Part shown: positions 26,532 to 39,458 of the stretch, piece after piece
Layout: each line of letters opens with the position of its first letter
Position numbering within the stretch: the first letter of the stretch is position 1
DNA from: Camarhynchus parvulus
Taxonomy: Eukaryota; Chordata; Aves; Passeriformes; Thraupidae
Direction of reading: 5' to 3'
Length of the DNA: 64,000 nt
NCBI RefSeq assembly: GCF_901933205.1
Contig: NC_044571.1
Span: 12,230,420-12,294,419 of the forward strand
The notes under the pieces: generated by a model
What the model was told of the DNA's origin: nothing
Databases searched by the model: none
What the model saw: the letters and a program-made list of their open reading frames with translations, nothing else
Position numbers and translations under genes: made by a program

Positions 26532-29500
26532 GAACTGTTGTTCCTATTCCCATGTCTTTGACCTGAGAGCCCCTTAATTTCTAAATTATAATAATTCAGA
26601 GGGAGGGGAATTTACATTTTGCATTTCAAGAGAAGCTCCTGCCTTCTGTAGCAGAACCTGTCTTGTCAAACCAAGACAGTACATTACTGCCACAGAAGGA
26701 TTGTTTGAGAATTGAGTAATGGATGAATGAAGAAGAAAATATAAGATATCAAAAAAATGCTGAGAATTAAGATAACACTTCAAGCACTATTATCTCATTA
26801 CCTTTTCAATAGATGTAAAATGTCCTTGCACCTTTCCTAGTACAAAATGAATAAAAATTCCCTTAAACACTTTGATCTCACAAATAAGCAACCTAAGCAG
26901 TGTGCATTATTGAAAAACTAAATAGTTGCTTTATTTTCTTTCTTCAGCCACACAGATATTTGATCTCTGCAAGTTGTACATTTGCATCGTGTCCAGCATA
27001 TAAAAAATAAATGCAATAGATATCATTTACATGTGTCTTCTCAGCATTTACTTGTGATAAAAAGCTTCACAAGCCACACTTAAAGCTGTTATTGATATTA
27101 AATGAATAGTCTGTTGGAGATAAAAATAATTTAATTGCAGTTTGTAATTCAAGCTGACAAGATGTTTATTCACTATTGTGAAAAAACACAAAGAGTTCTC
27201 TTTGGTAAATACAAGTATTGTTACTTTTCTTCCTCCAACATTTTTACACACCTCATTGCCCATCTAGACAATCTTCTTGAGATGGCAAAATGTTCTAAAG
27301 TACAAGACACATTTCCTCTTAAAAATCATTTTGGCATGAGGAACCATACTTGCCAATTTCAGGCTGCAAAGCCGCATTGTGTCTTAATAAATGGAGACCA
27401 AAATGTTGTATTTACTCATCAATATAACAAAGTAAGAAGCTGCTTACCACGGATACCTGTATGTATGTAAAAGGATACCACCTGACAGTGAAATTCCATG
27501 ACATATTCAATTATTTTGTTAAATGCTGTGTTTTCATCAATGTTGGTAAAGACACTAGTAAACATTTTGACAGACATCACTAAATACAGCCCTCAGAAGT
27601 ATTACAAAATCTTGGAGGCTCTTTAAAGTCTAGAAATCTTCCAAGAGGCCTCTATTATATTTTGGATCCATAGCTAAATGCTTCTTGGAACAGTGACTGC
27701 CAGCTGCCAATATCCAGATGGTGAAAACCAAGAAAACTAAGGAAAAAAAAATTTAAGTACTTGGGTTTTAAAAATATCAAAAATGTACAATCAAACAAAA
27801 GAAAAAACGCCCAAGCAAATCTATAGGAAAAGAAATCTCCACTTGTTTAATGAATACACTCCACAGGACTTCACTTAGCTGGTAATCCTGAACCTTGAAT
27901 TACCATTAAGTAGTTATGTTAGACAAACTGATTTTGTACAAGTCTATGTCAGTATTAGTTTCAATTACAGTGCATATCGACATCAAAGCAGGATGCATAA
28001 AGCAACTTACAAAGGAAAAAAGCGACACAAAGCCTGGATATTTTGACTGTTGGCAGATCCATCAGTGCCTGGTATTTTTTCCTTTTTTTCCTTATTGATC
28101 TTTAATGACTCTTTCTTTCATGGGTTAGATGGTGCTATTTTCTATGACTGAAATCAATAAAAAATGTTAATTCTTTCACAAATATCTATAAAGATGAATA
28201 AAGATGGAAAATTTATTTTCATTGAGATATCTTCACCAGTAAAATTACTGCTTATATTTACCACATTTGACTTTGAAGGCTCTGAACGAGCACCCACTGA
28301 AATACACCACATTGATGTTCCACAGACTTGATTTTAGCCTTTAGAAAATTGTCAATTTTTGCTCAGAAAAATGAGTGCATGGTTGAAATTACATTAGAGG
28401 CTGCTGCAATTCTCAACATACAGGTTCACACTACCATTATTGTGTTGCCCGAATGCAATCAGGAGAGAGTGGCCCTGTGATGTCAGTGGCCAATGTGGAG
28501 CAGGCAGCATGTGACAAATGTACAGCCTCCTGGAATATGCCTTAACTCTGAGAAGAAAACAAGGTAGTAGAGGAGTAGCTCTATCCTAATTTAGGAGACA
28601 AATTATAGGAATAGTCTTTGAAACCAGAAGGAATGTCATGACATGGGCACAGATATAATTGTAAAATTACATAAAAGTATCTTGACAGAATTCTTTCCAA
28701 AATCAGGATCTTCATTATTACTTTAAAAAATTTAGTTCATCTATGTAATCCAGTTCCATATGTAGCTCAACAAAGTCCAGGAGCATCTTTTTACTGACTC
28801 CAGAGAATATTGAAAGAAATATTTACAATAGATGGATTTTAATATTTGTCTTCAATAATTCAAGGCGTGTAAATATCAGGAAGTTCTTTAATCATCATGC
28901 AGCGTATTCAATTTGAAAAAGTCTAAATTAGACAACTGGAAAGTCTTAAGGATTAGGCTTGAACAAGAAATATATTAAACTGCAATATTTCAGTGAAAAT
29001 ATGTCTATTAAATGATTAAATTCTATTTCTTGTAAAATATTCTATTATAAGAATATTCTACTATGTGTTAAAACATAAAAGTACTATGAATCTGATATTA
29101 GATATTTCATTATCTACATTATATGCTCTTATATAAAATTCATTTAGAAATTTTTTCCCCTAATAATTTCTTCAGCAGTTATTTCATTGGACAATGGAAT
29201 TTATAGCAGCCTCCTTAATGATCAATGTAAAAGAAATCACTAAATTCCTGGCTTCATGGGAATTTCTGCAGAGACCACATTCACTCTAGGGACTGACAGT
29301 CTGGCAACTCTGTTCTCTTATGAACAATTTCTTGTGATCACTCTATCATGACTGATCTATAAAGCATGTATGCACATAGAGTACAAGCAAGTAAAAAAAA
29401 TTAACAAAAAAATAAAAATTGTAATTAAAATAAATTCATGAACATTAAATAATCTTCTGAAAAACAAAAATAAGAACACAATCGGAGAGTAGTCAAAAAC

Positions 29501-32500
29501 TGAACAGCAATCATCAACTAATTACAATGAATAACAGAGATTTTGGGATTATACTTCTTAATATCTAATTATGCCATCTTAGTTTTTCTCAGTAGTCTTC
29601 AAAAACTTTCCTCCCAAATTCTTTTGTTGGTTAAATATAATTAAGATTTTTTTTCCTCCAACTTTCATAAAAATGATATCCTTGCTTTCATCAGTCTCTT
29701 AACTTTTGTAAAATGCTCTCAGAGCTGGAAAAGTGGCATCACAGAGAAGAAACATGATTTGACTAATTTGTTGTAATTTGCATCATAGATCTTACATAAC
29801 AACAGCTAACAATTACCACTTATCCTTAAAAATGCATTGCTTTACTTGCTTCCAACAGGTAGCATCCTAAAAGGGTTGATTATTCAGTCATCTTTAAAGG
29901 ATACTGCCACAGCAAAATGCACCACTAGTATTCAGGTACTTGGTTCAGCACATAAATCTTGCATTTACTTGCTGATATTTTCTTCTTGAGTTGGTTTTTA
30001 TTTTCTTCTCCTATATATAAATATTGCTACTATAATTTACAGTAAGGCTAAGTATGACATGCCTCAGAAAGAAAATGTCACCAGTCACCAAATGTTACCA
30101 CTCTGGCATGTCTACCTTCTTATATTGACTTATTTAGATTCAGGTGCCAGAAGTTCAGGTCAAAGGGGAGACTTTGAGGCTTCTAAACTTCAGTGTGTTA
30201 TTTATGGGCTGACCACAGGGCCATGCACTGCTGTCCCCTTTCTCAAGAAAGAAAGAAAAGGGAGGTAGGGAAGCAGCAATACACTAAATGTAATCTTGTT
30301 TTCTAGGGGAAAACTATTCTGAATTTGTGTGGTATAGTGAGAGAAATAACATATGGGAGTGATCATAAGAGAGTGATCCATCTATATTAATTAATTAATC
30401 TACATTAATCAGATAACATTTTAATCATTACATGATTCTACTTAAGACAGAAATTACTTATGCTTAGGGATAAGGTAAACCAGCAAAAGGAATACTTTCC
30501 ACTAGCTCTCAAGAAAAGGTTTTTACAGTGATCTATATTAATGTAAGATGGCAACTATTAACAGCTGTGAACAATTCTATTGCTCTTTTAAATGTAATTC
30601 TTTGCATTTAAATCATCTGGACCAAAAAGAAGGCTCCTAAAGTTCTACTGTTGTTCATTAAAGCAGAGATTACTACATTACAAGTATTCACTCATTCACT
30701 CAAATGTGTCAGAATCTTAGACATAACTTTCTGTAGTTTTAATAGAATTTTTATTGAAGTAATTTATCCTTGCTGCACCAAATCTGAAGAGATCTACCTA
30801 CAAAATAGTCTAGAAAAACGGAATGTAACAGATTCAGTCTAGTGGTCATAAGTGATTTTTAACTGCTTTGATTAGGATCTTAGGACAGTATCACAAGAAG
30901 TTCGCCTCTGCCCCACATTCCCCAGTTCTTCCCTAGTTACTCAACAAAACCATTACCTGACAGCTGAATTACCAAGTGTGCATTCTACATATAATGTGTT
31001 GCTTCCTCACAGGAAATATATTATTGATATCAGAACTGTATTTTATTCCTTGATTCTCAGCCATTTCCTGATAACGTGACATGTTCATTTAATTTCTGCT
31101 GAGAATACACAGTGAAATTACAATGCAGGAGCTTTTAATATTAATGTTTCCATCAAGGGCCACATTTACATGGAGTTACAGATAATAGAGGTACTCACAA
31201 ATATTTTGTAGTATTATAAGAAAGGAAGGAGAATGTTTTCTAATGGATTCATACTAAGCATAGTCTACCAAAGAAAAGAGAAGCAAGATAAATTAGTGGC
31301 AAAAATCAAGGCAATGAGATTGAAAATGAGAAGGGTAAGAAGTAGAAAGGGAGGAAAAATCTTGGTATTTAAATAAAGTAGAAGAAACAGTACGAAATGA
31401 GTGAGAGACATCAATAAGTAAATTTTTAAAGTGCACAGTGTGTATAAAATCAGATGGTTATTTTAGTAAGGTTTTCAGCAGAGCTTGCCTGTTTGATATA
31501 TGGACCAGAAGAGAAATTGAAGTAGTGTCAAAACAGTTTACTAAAAAGAACATGAAGGAATGGAAAATTGCCAGAATGCTTTTTACTTCAATATGTTAGA
31601 AATCTGAGAATTTTGCTATGATGCAAAACTGCAAAATTATCCAAGAGAATATGTAGCTATTTCACACTATTTTTCCCCCCAGATATTTCAGTTGCCTCAA
31701 TAGTCCAAATACCATAATGCTGCATTTTTATTGAACTGAAAGACCTCATTTTTTTGCTGGTTGGATTCTGCTTATTCTTGTGATGAAAAACCACACATTC
31801 CCAGCCCCTACCCAATAATATTATAAAGTCTCAGTTTTTATCAAGAGGAAGGAAAAAATAAACAAAAATATTTAGGAAATTGTGTAATTACGTTCTATTT
31901 ATAGACAAATTTGGCATTAAATTGTTAGGAGCAACACCTACAACAACAGCAGAAAACACAGAACAGATCAACAAAGCTAGTGAGACATTCAAAGGATCCT
32001 TGCCTCATAAAGAATTTAAAGGAAAGTCATTCAAATAAGTTTAATTTGGTATAAGTTCCAGTTTAACAGTTTAAAAGTTTAACAGGACATGAAAGACCTA
32101 TCAACACTTGCAATGTTTTGCCTTTATCAGGTGTGCGAAGATAGCATAATTATGTTCAGTATGTTTTCCTAATCTTTAGTTTGGTATTTCATTAGACGTT
32201 AGTGTTAGGATAGCCGAGTTTCTTGTCTTTTTAAAAATAGTTAGACATTCACCTAGACTTAACAACCTGCCACACTTGCAGAATAAACAAAATTAATTTT
32301 CGCACCTTTTATTCATCAAACTTGGCAAACATTATCAGATATTCTAGTTAAACTTTTGATTTTAGCAAAAAACCTCTGCTTTTGGGTGAGTTCATCAACA
32401 ACCTCAAACTTATCCAGATTTATTTGTTTTGTGAACAATCCATTACTGCAATTCCATCAACATTTTCAGGACTGGAGATACTGACTCACCAGCTCTGTTG

Positions 32501-33559
32501 CAAGTAATTAGATTATCCTCCTTATCTTCTTTTTTTGAGAACTTCACATATTACAGAGTTCTTCGGGGATATTATCCTGAGCACTTACAGAATGCTCTGG
32601 AAGTCCCATCTTTAACATGAAAACCAATCCATTGCCAAGTTACTGAGTGTCCTATTATCAAGGCAGATTTTTTAAAAATATACAAATGCTATTCATTTGA
32701 CTCAAATATGTAGACTTGTTTTCAATTAATGATATGTAAATTCTAAAACATCTATTTAAATAGCTTAGGTCTCAGTAAACAACAAGTTAAATGGGTTTTT
32801 AAGCACTTCCCTGAGTTAAAACTCTTAATATTTACCTCTGAGAATGATTCTACCCCTCTGGTGCAGGTGAAAGGAGGACCAAAAAATTTAATAATTTTAC
32901 TGAAATGAGAATATATGCCAGCCACAGTAACAATTTTCATTTCAATCATTTTATGCAATCTTCCTAAAGTGAAAGGATAATCTGAAGGCATGCTTCATTA
33001 AGATTTTGGTGTGGAGGTTTTTCTATCTACAAGGCTGTTGCACAAGTCATAAGTTTGACAATGTTCTCATTTTTTTTAATGCAGAACAACTTATATTTTC
33101 TTCTCTCTTTAAAAATCATGAATATGGCCTTGCTTTCTTTATTCCCAACATGATCACAGCAAAGGTAAAATGAGTAATCAAGAATGATGTGAAGATAACT
33201 GTAAAACTGAAAGTAAAACTACAGCTGCTTTGAGGAAACAAAAGACACCATATGCTCATTAATTTATCCTCTATTCTCATGGGAAATTGGTTTTGCTACC
33301 TTTTTTGCCATGAGAAAAGACTTCAACTGGAAAAGTTACAAAAAAATCACATCCATATTGAAGCTTATGTAACTTACATTATAGTCAAAAGAAAATTTTA
33401 CTTGTGTTCAACTGAATATTAAAAATATTTATAATGACTTCAGGTAATCAGTAGGAGAGTTTAATTGAAGTGGAAGTTATTTTTGTACACTAGTTTTAGG
33501 ATCTTAACCTCTTGGGTCAATGACTACTGAAGTGTCCTAGATAATAATGATGAAAATTA

Positions 33560-33606
33560 TAACAATTATAACAACAATAATAATGTTTATCATCATCATC
33601 ATCATC
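33560..33606. repeat. Trinucleotide simple repeats (AAC/AAT/ATC)
   Basis: A run of mixed AAC and AAT triplets leads into about six uninterrupted ATC units (TATCATCATCATCATCATC). Confidence 0.75.
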
Positions 33607-34027
33607 TTTTCAAAGCATAGAATTGTCAGCATGATATTTCACTACTTGTCACTTACACAGATGTAAAACAATGTTCAAGTGAATTCAGATACAGTGTCAG
33701 AAAGTAGATTTTGCATTCTTGTTCTGAAGGGCTGTTTTCCATTTCATGATAGAGATTGCCAGCCATGTCTATTAGGTAAATAGATCTACTAGTGTAGCTG
33801 AACAGTAAGAAAATGTGTGCGCAAATTTCAGATTCCCAGTTGGAACTTAGCAATGAATGCAGGAAAGTATTCAGCAGTTAACATTTATTTCCTTTCAGGA
33901 AAGATAGTCCAGTAGAAATTAAACATGTGTTCCCTTAAACCAATTCTTTTGAAAAAACAGCCTAATAATGAAGGCTTTGCGAACATTCTAGAGACCTGTG
34001 ACCTAAAGGAATGGAAAAAGATGTTCA

Positions 34028-34057
34028 AGGAAAAACCTAATTAGGAAAAACCTAATT
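34028..34057. repeat. 15-bp tandem duplication
   Basis: AGGAAAAACCTAATT is repeated twice exactly and directly adjacent. Confidence 0.85.
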
Positions 34058-37000
34058 TTTAAATTACGCCCACCACCAGTCTTGAAAGAATCATGGCGTT
34101 TTTATGGGCACAGATATTATTCCACTGAAAAGAAATAAAAGCAACATATTCTCAGAGTATGGATATCTTCAACAACCTTCCTTTTCCAGTTTTTTTCTTT
34201 TTAAGTTTTAATCTAGCAAGACCTTTCACAAAGACAAAACAAAAGGGATTTCTAATTCACAGACACCACCAAAGATTGCATACTCATATCACACAGCTAA
34301 ATTATTAGAATTTCTCTGATAATCATTGGCTCCTTATTTCATTGCTTTGTCTGAAACTACATAGCATTTCCTGTCTTTTTGGAATAAAAGTCAAACAAAA
34401 AAAAATCATTAACTACTACTTAGTTCCTACAGCAACAGGAAAACCACTTGGAAACACTCAGGGTGCAGTAATTCCTGTCATGCCCTTATTTACAACAGTT
34501 TGGAAAATCTTCTCTATTTGACTAGTATGCCTATGATTTAAATGTTTTATGTAAATTAGACACAAATTAGCCAATCCCAAGATCTCTCTTATCACACATA
34601 TCAGAACACTGATTTTTTTTTACTACTCCCTTCAACTCCTTCTTTCCCTTAATTCAAGAATGGGTAATGGGAAAAAAGAAAATACAAACCACTGAGGCTA
34701 CAATTCAGCATAAATGTAGTTTTTCACTGTCCTTGGAGGTCCTTGTGAATAAAACCAGTGAAAAATGTGAGAACCAAAGTACATAACATTTGCTGGAACT
34801 ATCTATATCAATAAGAGTTACCAAGATTGAGGAGAGAACTTTAAATATTTTCTTGTAAAAAAATAAATTCTAATTTCCACAGTCCTAAGTGTAAGAACAT
34901 GTTGTCTGTCTCAAATACCATACATTTCCATAGAACACCATCTTTAAAATTTAGAAACTCAGTCTTTCACCCAGAATTTCAAACAGGTCTCCTACTAATG
35001 TCACTGAATCTTCACTTTGTTTCAATATTAATAAATTGATTGAAATAAAATAACTTACTTTGTTACAAGAATTCTGTAATATAGGAAGCTTTCTTGTAAT
35101 GTTTGTTTCTAAAATTGCTAAAAAATTTGTAAAATCAGAAGTACATATAAATATCAACTGTCACTTAGCATGATCTTAATCACTTGGAAATCAACATATG
35201 ACAATTATATTCATTTCTGCTGACCTACACCAACACAGAGACACCACAGGGAATAGTCCAATGGTAGATGGATATTTTCTTTAAAAACCCAGTTTGCTTT
35301 TAGGTATAAAGTGGCTTAAGATAAGTCACACAGAGGTTGCAATATTGATGTCATACAAAATACCCAGAGAGAATGAATGTCATCATATTTTCAATGTATA
35401 TTATTAATGAATTAAATATCTATATTATATTCAAAATTAAGTATAGTTAAATCATAAAAAAGCAACAAATAAGTGCAAATACATCAGTAGTTGAAAGCAT
35501 ACTCCATTTTTATATATTTTTCTTTTTTAAAGGTTGCAAATCTAAAAAAAGTAATAATATTCAGCATCATGAATAGTGAATTACCATGCAAAAGAGATTC
35601 AAACTGTTCCCGATGAAGACTTTCAAGACTTCCTAATTTCATTCCTTGCATTATTCACTGGCTCTGCAGCTTATCTATAGGTACAGCAGCAATAATTTAC
35701 CTGAACTTAGAATTTCAATCATTCTACATTATTTTAGTTTGTGGATTTAAAAAGGAATTATTAATACTAAAATAATATTTTGTCAACATTAGGGATGTCT
35801 GAGTAAGAAAAAATCACTGTCTCCATATGGAGTCAGCAGTTCTATTACCCTGAAGAAAGCTGCAAGTAAATTTTGTATAATACAGCCATGAGTAATCTAT
35901 GGATCTGATGTGTCTTTTCAAAGGACATAATATTTTTTTCTAATTTTAGTGCCTGCACAGTACCTGATGGTCTAATCTCTAGGTTCTGACAGTAAAATTA
36001 CTGATTGCAGATTGGTATTCTCTGGAGTGATTCATGCTCACATTAAATTTTTCATTATTTCCTCAAGCTCCCACTAAATGTTGTTACAAACCACCTGTGA
36101 CTTTTCCAGTTTGCCTTCTAAGAAAGTTAACTGGGTTTTACAGAGGCTTCTCTGTAAATATTTATGTGTGGAATACCTGTACTGTTTTAGATCATACTGT
36201 AAAGAACTGACACAAAAACCAGTGATTTTTGGCAAAAGAAACAGCAGATAGATCCCCATAAGATAGTGCTGGACTAAGGGAAGCATTACATGCTACATCA
36301 CAGCAGGGTCACACACAGAAGTAAAGCTGGAAATTGATTTTAACTACACAAATCCTTCGGAAGTAAGACAAAGCATGGATGAATGGTTCACTGCAACTCA
36401 TAACCATCCTAACTGATGCAGAAGGGAAGCAGTTGTTTTACTTCATTTACTCCATCCTTGTTTATTCTTCTCTTAAACTCCCAATCCGGTGCCTCCTTTC
36501 CCCATTAATCAGTGGTCTGGGCAGCTCCAATCTTCCTCTGAGGTTGGTAAAAGCCAAGGTCAGAATTTGCTTCTGAAATGAGGAACTGCAGCAAGCATTC
36601 ACTCTCAAGGTAAAATATGCTTAGTGCTTAAATCCTACAGTAGAGCATGGTAGCATAAAGCTTCCTCAGTCACCAACTTCAAAAAATGCCCAAGGGTGAC
36701 TTGAGTAACTGTAAACCTGTTGGCTCTGTAGTCTACTGGAATATTAAGCATCACATACAACCGATACAATAGATGCTGAAAAAAGGAGATTTTGTGGTTA
36801 AAAACAAAAAGGGAAAAAATGAAGGTCCTTCTACTCAGAAGCTTGAAGCATCAAAAATATTAAAATTATCATATTTCAGACAACACTCCAAACACTATTT
36901 TTCATATTATTAAAAAGTTGTCCTTTCCCTAAATATTTCTAATAATTTTCTCACATGTCACAAGCAACATAAGAAACACAATCGAAAAAGAAAATCATTT

Positions 37001-38400
37001 GGTACAACAATGTGACAGCACATGCAACATGAAAACATGTCTGAAATACACAAGCCTCTGACACAAAGTGCATAAATAACATGCAATAAAAAAAGGGAAT
37101 CAATCACATTTGTTTGCACATATAGGCAGTTTTCATCTAACTCATCAATATTCCTTTTAATAATGGCAGCACTATTGCTGGATAAGCGGTGGCTATGAAT
37201 AAATCATGTATGAAGGGTTCTTCATTGTAGGAAAATTAATTTCATCTTTGTAATTGGAATGAAGAACAACAAATTCTACTTATGCCTTCTATTTTTAAAT
37301 GCTTTTGTGTCAATTTCTAGTAGAACTGAAATTGTATCCATTTGATACAGAGTAGTTTCCTTTCACAGTGAAAGAATACGGTGCAGTTATTTTAGTTAAT
37401 GTGTGTCCTATGCAGCCAGAATCCTCCAGCTCCTTCTTTGACTGTGGGAAATAAAAAATTCTCTGAATAGGGGCTTCTAAACAGGTATGATTACAAATTT
37501 TAAAAAATGGATAATCCCTTCCCCACTAGTTTGCTAATTATTTCCTTCAATGGGAAAAGTATTTAGTTAAGATAGAAATATTCAGGATACTTTATTTCCT
37601 AAATATTTCTGGTTTATTACTTTGCTGTAGAGTTTCAGACTGCCATATATTTGCTGTTCCACTCTTATGTTCTGTTTTATACAGTAAGCTTCCCAGGTAT
37701 TCCACATTTTATCCCTCCATGAATTCTGGAGATGCACAGTTTGATATTTTGAAAAAAAGAAGATGATTGGGTTCAGAGTTAAATACAGCGACTGTGTGCA
37801 TGATTAAGATAGACGCACAGATCCTATAAACTGGCAAACATCAACAAGGAAACCTTTTTATGCTTTGACTGTCATATTCTAGGAGAGGAACATTTGAAAC
37901 CAAATATGCCTATATATGCAGATGTACAGATACATGGTTCAGCAGAAACTTAGATCTAACAAGCTTCATTATGAATATGCAAATTTAAAAAAAAAAATAG
38001 AATAACTATTCTGTCACACAAATATCAAAGCTTCAGAACTTGTTATAAATTGTTAGTAAGAGAAAACCAGGTTTTGATTTGAATTCATCCTTCTGTAGAA
38101 TGACTACTGCATACTACCTCAACCCTGTACATCAAATGTAAGGGACTCAGCCAAAAAAAAAAAAGAAAAAAAAAGCCAGATAAAGAGATAAAGTATTCCT
38201 GATTTCTATGATTCTGTTCAACCACCTTAATCTGAAATCATAAAATATATTAATATGCATCATATTTATGGTGATGCAGGTTTCACAGTAATTAAATACT
38301 TGAATTTTTTCTTTTGATTGCCTCTTTCTGATATAAAGAATGCCCAGTGGGGATTGGTTTTGTAACTGAACAGTACAGTTTTAATTTTAAGTAGTTTTCA

Positions 38401-38640
38401 ACAAAAAAAAAAAAAAAAAAAAAAAAGAACCAATAATAATAAAAAAAAAAAAAAATTAAAAAAAAAAAAAGAAAAAAAATAAAAAGAAAAAATAAAAAAA
38501 AAAAAAAGAAGAAAAAAAAAAAATGAAAAATAAAAGGCAGGAAAAAAAAAAAAAAACAAAAAAAAAAATAAAAAAAATTAATTAGAAAAAATAAAAGAAT
38601 GAAAACAACCAAAGAAAAGAAAAATTTTTTTTGTTTGAAA
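38401..38640. repeat. A-rich tract, possibly low-quality sequence
   Basis: About 230 bp that is overwhelmingly A with irregular single T, G or C interruptions. It ends just upstream of the place where the host LTR (family A) should begin and the ERV 5' LTR starts. Real A-rich repeats usually have a motif; this one does not. The bases between it and 38740 match their expected LTR sequence increasingly well moving right, as if base quality recovers. A 106-codon frame on the minus strand through it (almost all F) is not a gene. Confidence 0.7.
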
Positions 38641-38700
38641 GTATTTTTTTATAAGAGGGAGAGAAGGAGGGTTTAAAAGCAACAAAAACGTAAAGAGAAA

Positions 38701-38720
38701 AACGGCCCAAGATGGACCTA
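38701..38720 (+). mobile_element. Left remnant of the family A LTR split by the ERV
   Basis: The 18 bases CGGCCCAAGATGGACCTA just left of the ERV resemble the part of the avian family A LTR that should directly precede the piece starting at 45509 (my recollection of the family). This implies the ERV landed inside that LTR. Most of the expected left part (about 150 bp) is unrecognisable because of the poor or A-rich sequence at 38401-38700. Confidence 0.45.
38716..38720. repeat. Putative 5' target-site duplication of the ERV
   Basis: ACCTA directly left of the aligned LTR start matches ACCTG (45509-45513) directly right of the 3' LTR in 4 of 5 positions. The flanks on both sides belong to one LTR copy, so a target duplication here is structurally expected. 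Confidence 0.5.
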
Positions 38721-39388
38721 AACTCTTGGTTTAATAAAAGATGCTTTTATCAAATCTCTCATTGGTTTATGCTGAATAATAATAAGTTTTGCACCTTTAA
38801 CTTGTGAGGGTGGGGGGGAGAGAAGAATCGCACAGTTCTTTTTTTTCGCCAGACATTGCACGCACTCCCCCCAAATTCCTCCCTCCAGGACTGTGTTGTT
38901 GTTCGGACAGACAGACGGCAGGACAGAGAGCTCTCCTTTTTGCTTTTGGTTAGTTTTAGCTGGCTGAGGCAAAGAAGAGTCCCTGGACTGTGGTTTTTCT
39001 TTTCCTTTCTTTGGACCTCTTGGAACCTGCTCTGGACTGAACACCCAGGGAAGCACCGCAGCTCACACCTGTGGCCACCCGGGCCAGGCCGGGCCTGGCC
39101 TGTGAGAATTCCAGCACCAGAAGGACTGATAAGAGACTGAGTGAGCTGGGCTGCAACCGGGGGGTTTTTCTCAATTGGTCATCTCTTTTAGAGCGGCAAG
39201 GGGTTTTATTGTTTTAATATTGTTAGGTTCTATTGTTTAATAAACAGCTTTTTTCCACTTTTCTTCAAGGAGGTATTTTCTCCCGACTGGTTGTGGGGGG
39301 GGAGGGGCCGACTGAATTTATCCTCCTACTAGAGCCCCCTCTGGGGACTCTCTCTCTCTCTCCCAAAATTTTGCTCTAAACCAAGACA
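38721..39388 (+). repeat. ERV 5' LTR
   Basis: A 668-bp LTR alignable along its length with 44827-45508. From about 38740 on the match is close, apart from mostly homopolymer-length differences. The first ~20 bases are degraded: AACTCTTGG stands where the 3' LTR has TGTCCTGGG. It ends AAACCAAGACA. ATTGG (reverse CCAAT) motifs lie at 38761 and 39173, an AT-rich TAATAATAAG at about 38776, and AATAAA at 39239-39244. Confidence 0.9.
39239..39244 (+). terminator. AATAAA in the 5' LTR
   Basis: Poly(A) signal in the context TTTAATAAACAGC. The equivalent in the 3' LTR is 45358-45363, which would end the proviral transcript. Confidence 0.7.
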
Positions 39389-39399
39389 GATACACTTCT

Positions 39400-39418
39400 T
39401 GGCGCCCAACATGGGGCC
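39400..39418 (+). other. Primer-binding site, tRNA-Lys type
   Basis: TGGCGCCCAACATGGGGCC follows the 5' LTR after an 11-base spacer. It equals the known complement of the 3' end of tRNA-Lys(1,2) except for one A where the standard site has G (a likely CpG decay). Minus-strand DNA synthesis would start here. The 11-base gap to the LTR end is longer than the 0-5 bases usual in retroviruses. Confidence 0.8.
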
Positions 39419-39458
39419 AGAGGAAGTGGAAAAAAGCTTATTGTGTGCGTTGGTTGTG

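Larger units (their letters stand above)
25990..26678 (+). mobile_element. Solo LTR, avian ERV (family B)
   Basis: A solo LTR whose right end is clear (...TCAAACCAAGACA at 26678) and whose left end is uncertain; it may reach about 25901. It has an ordered promoter: a G-rich box GGGGGAGGAG (26231-26240), a TATAAT box (26260-26265), and a poly(A) signal AATAAA (26526-26531) about 265 bp downstream. A short inverted repeat CCACCTG/CAGGTGG lies in the upstream (U3) half. The last 11 bases are identical to the end of the LTRs of the ERV at 38.7-45.5 kb. No primer site follows, so the internal part has been lost. A possible degraded target duplication is GTACCA (25895-25900) / GTACAT (26679-26684). 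Confidence 0.75.
26679..38400. other. Long non-coding stretch
   Basis: Nearly 12 kb of AT-rich DNA with no gene or recognised transposon that I can support. Open frames stay at or below about 110 codons and show no domain. A short ATC/AAC/AAT simple repeat (33.55-33.61 kb) and a 15-bp tandem duplication (34.03 kb) are listed separately. Confidence 0.55.

Noticed and set aside
27135..27470. 111-codon plus-strand frame
   Set aside because: No recognisable domain, no promoter or splice context, AT-rich surroundings; chance cannot be excluded and no homologue comes to mind.
38292..38612. 106-codon minus-strand frame
   Set aside because: Almost entirely phenylalanine from the A-rich tract; low complexity, no gene.
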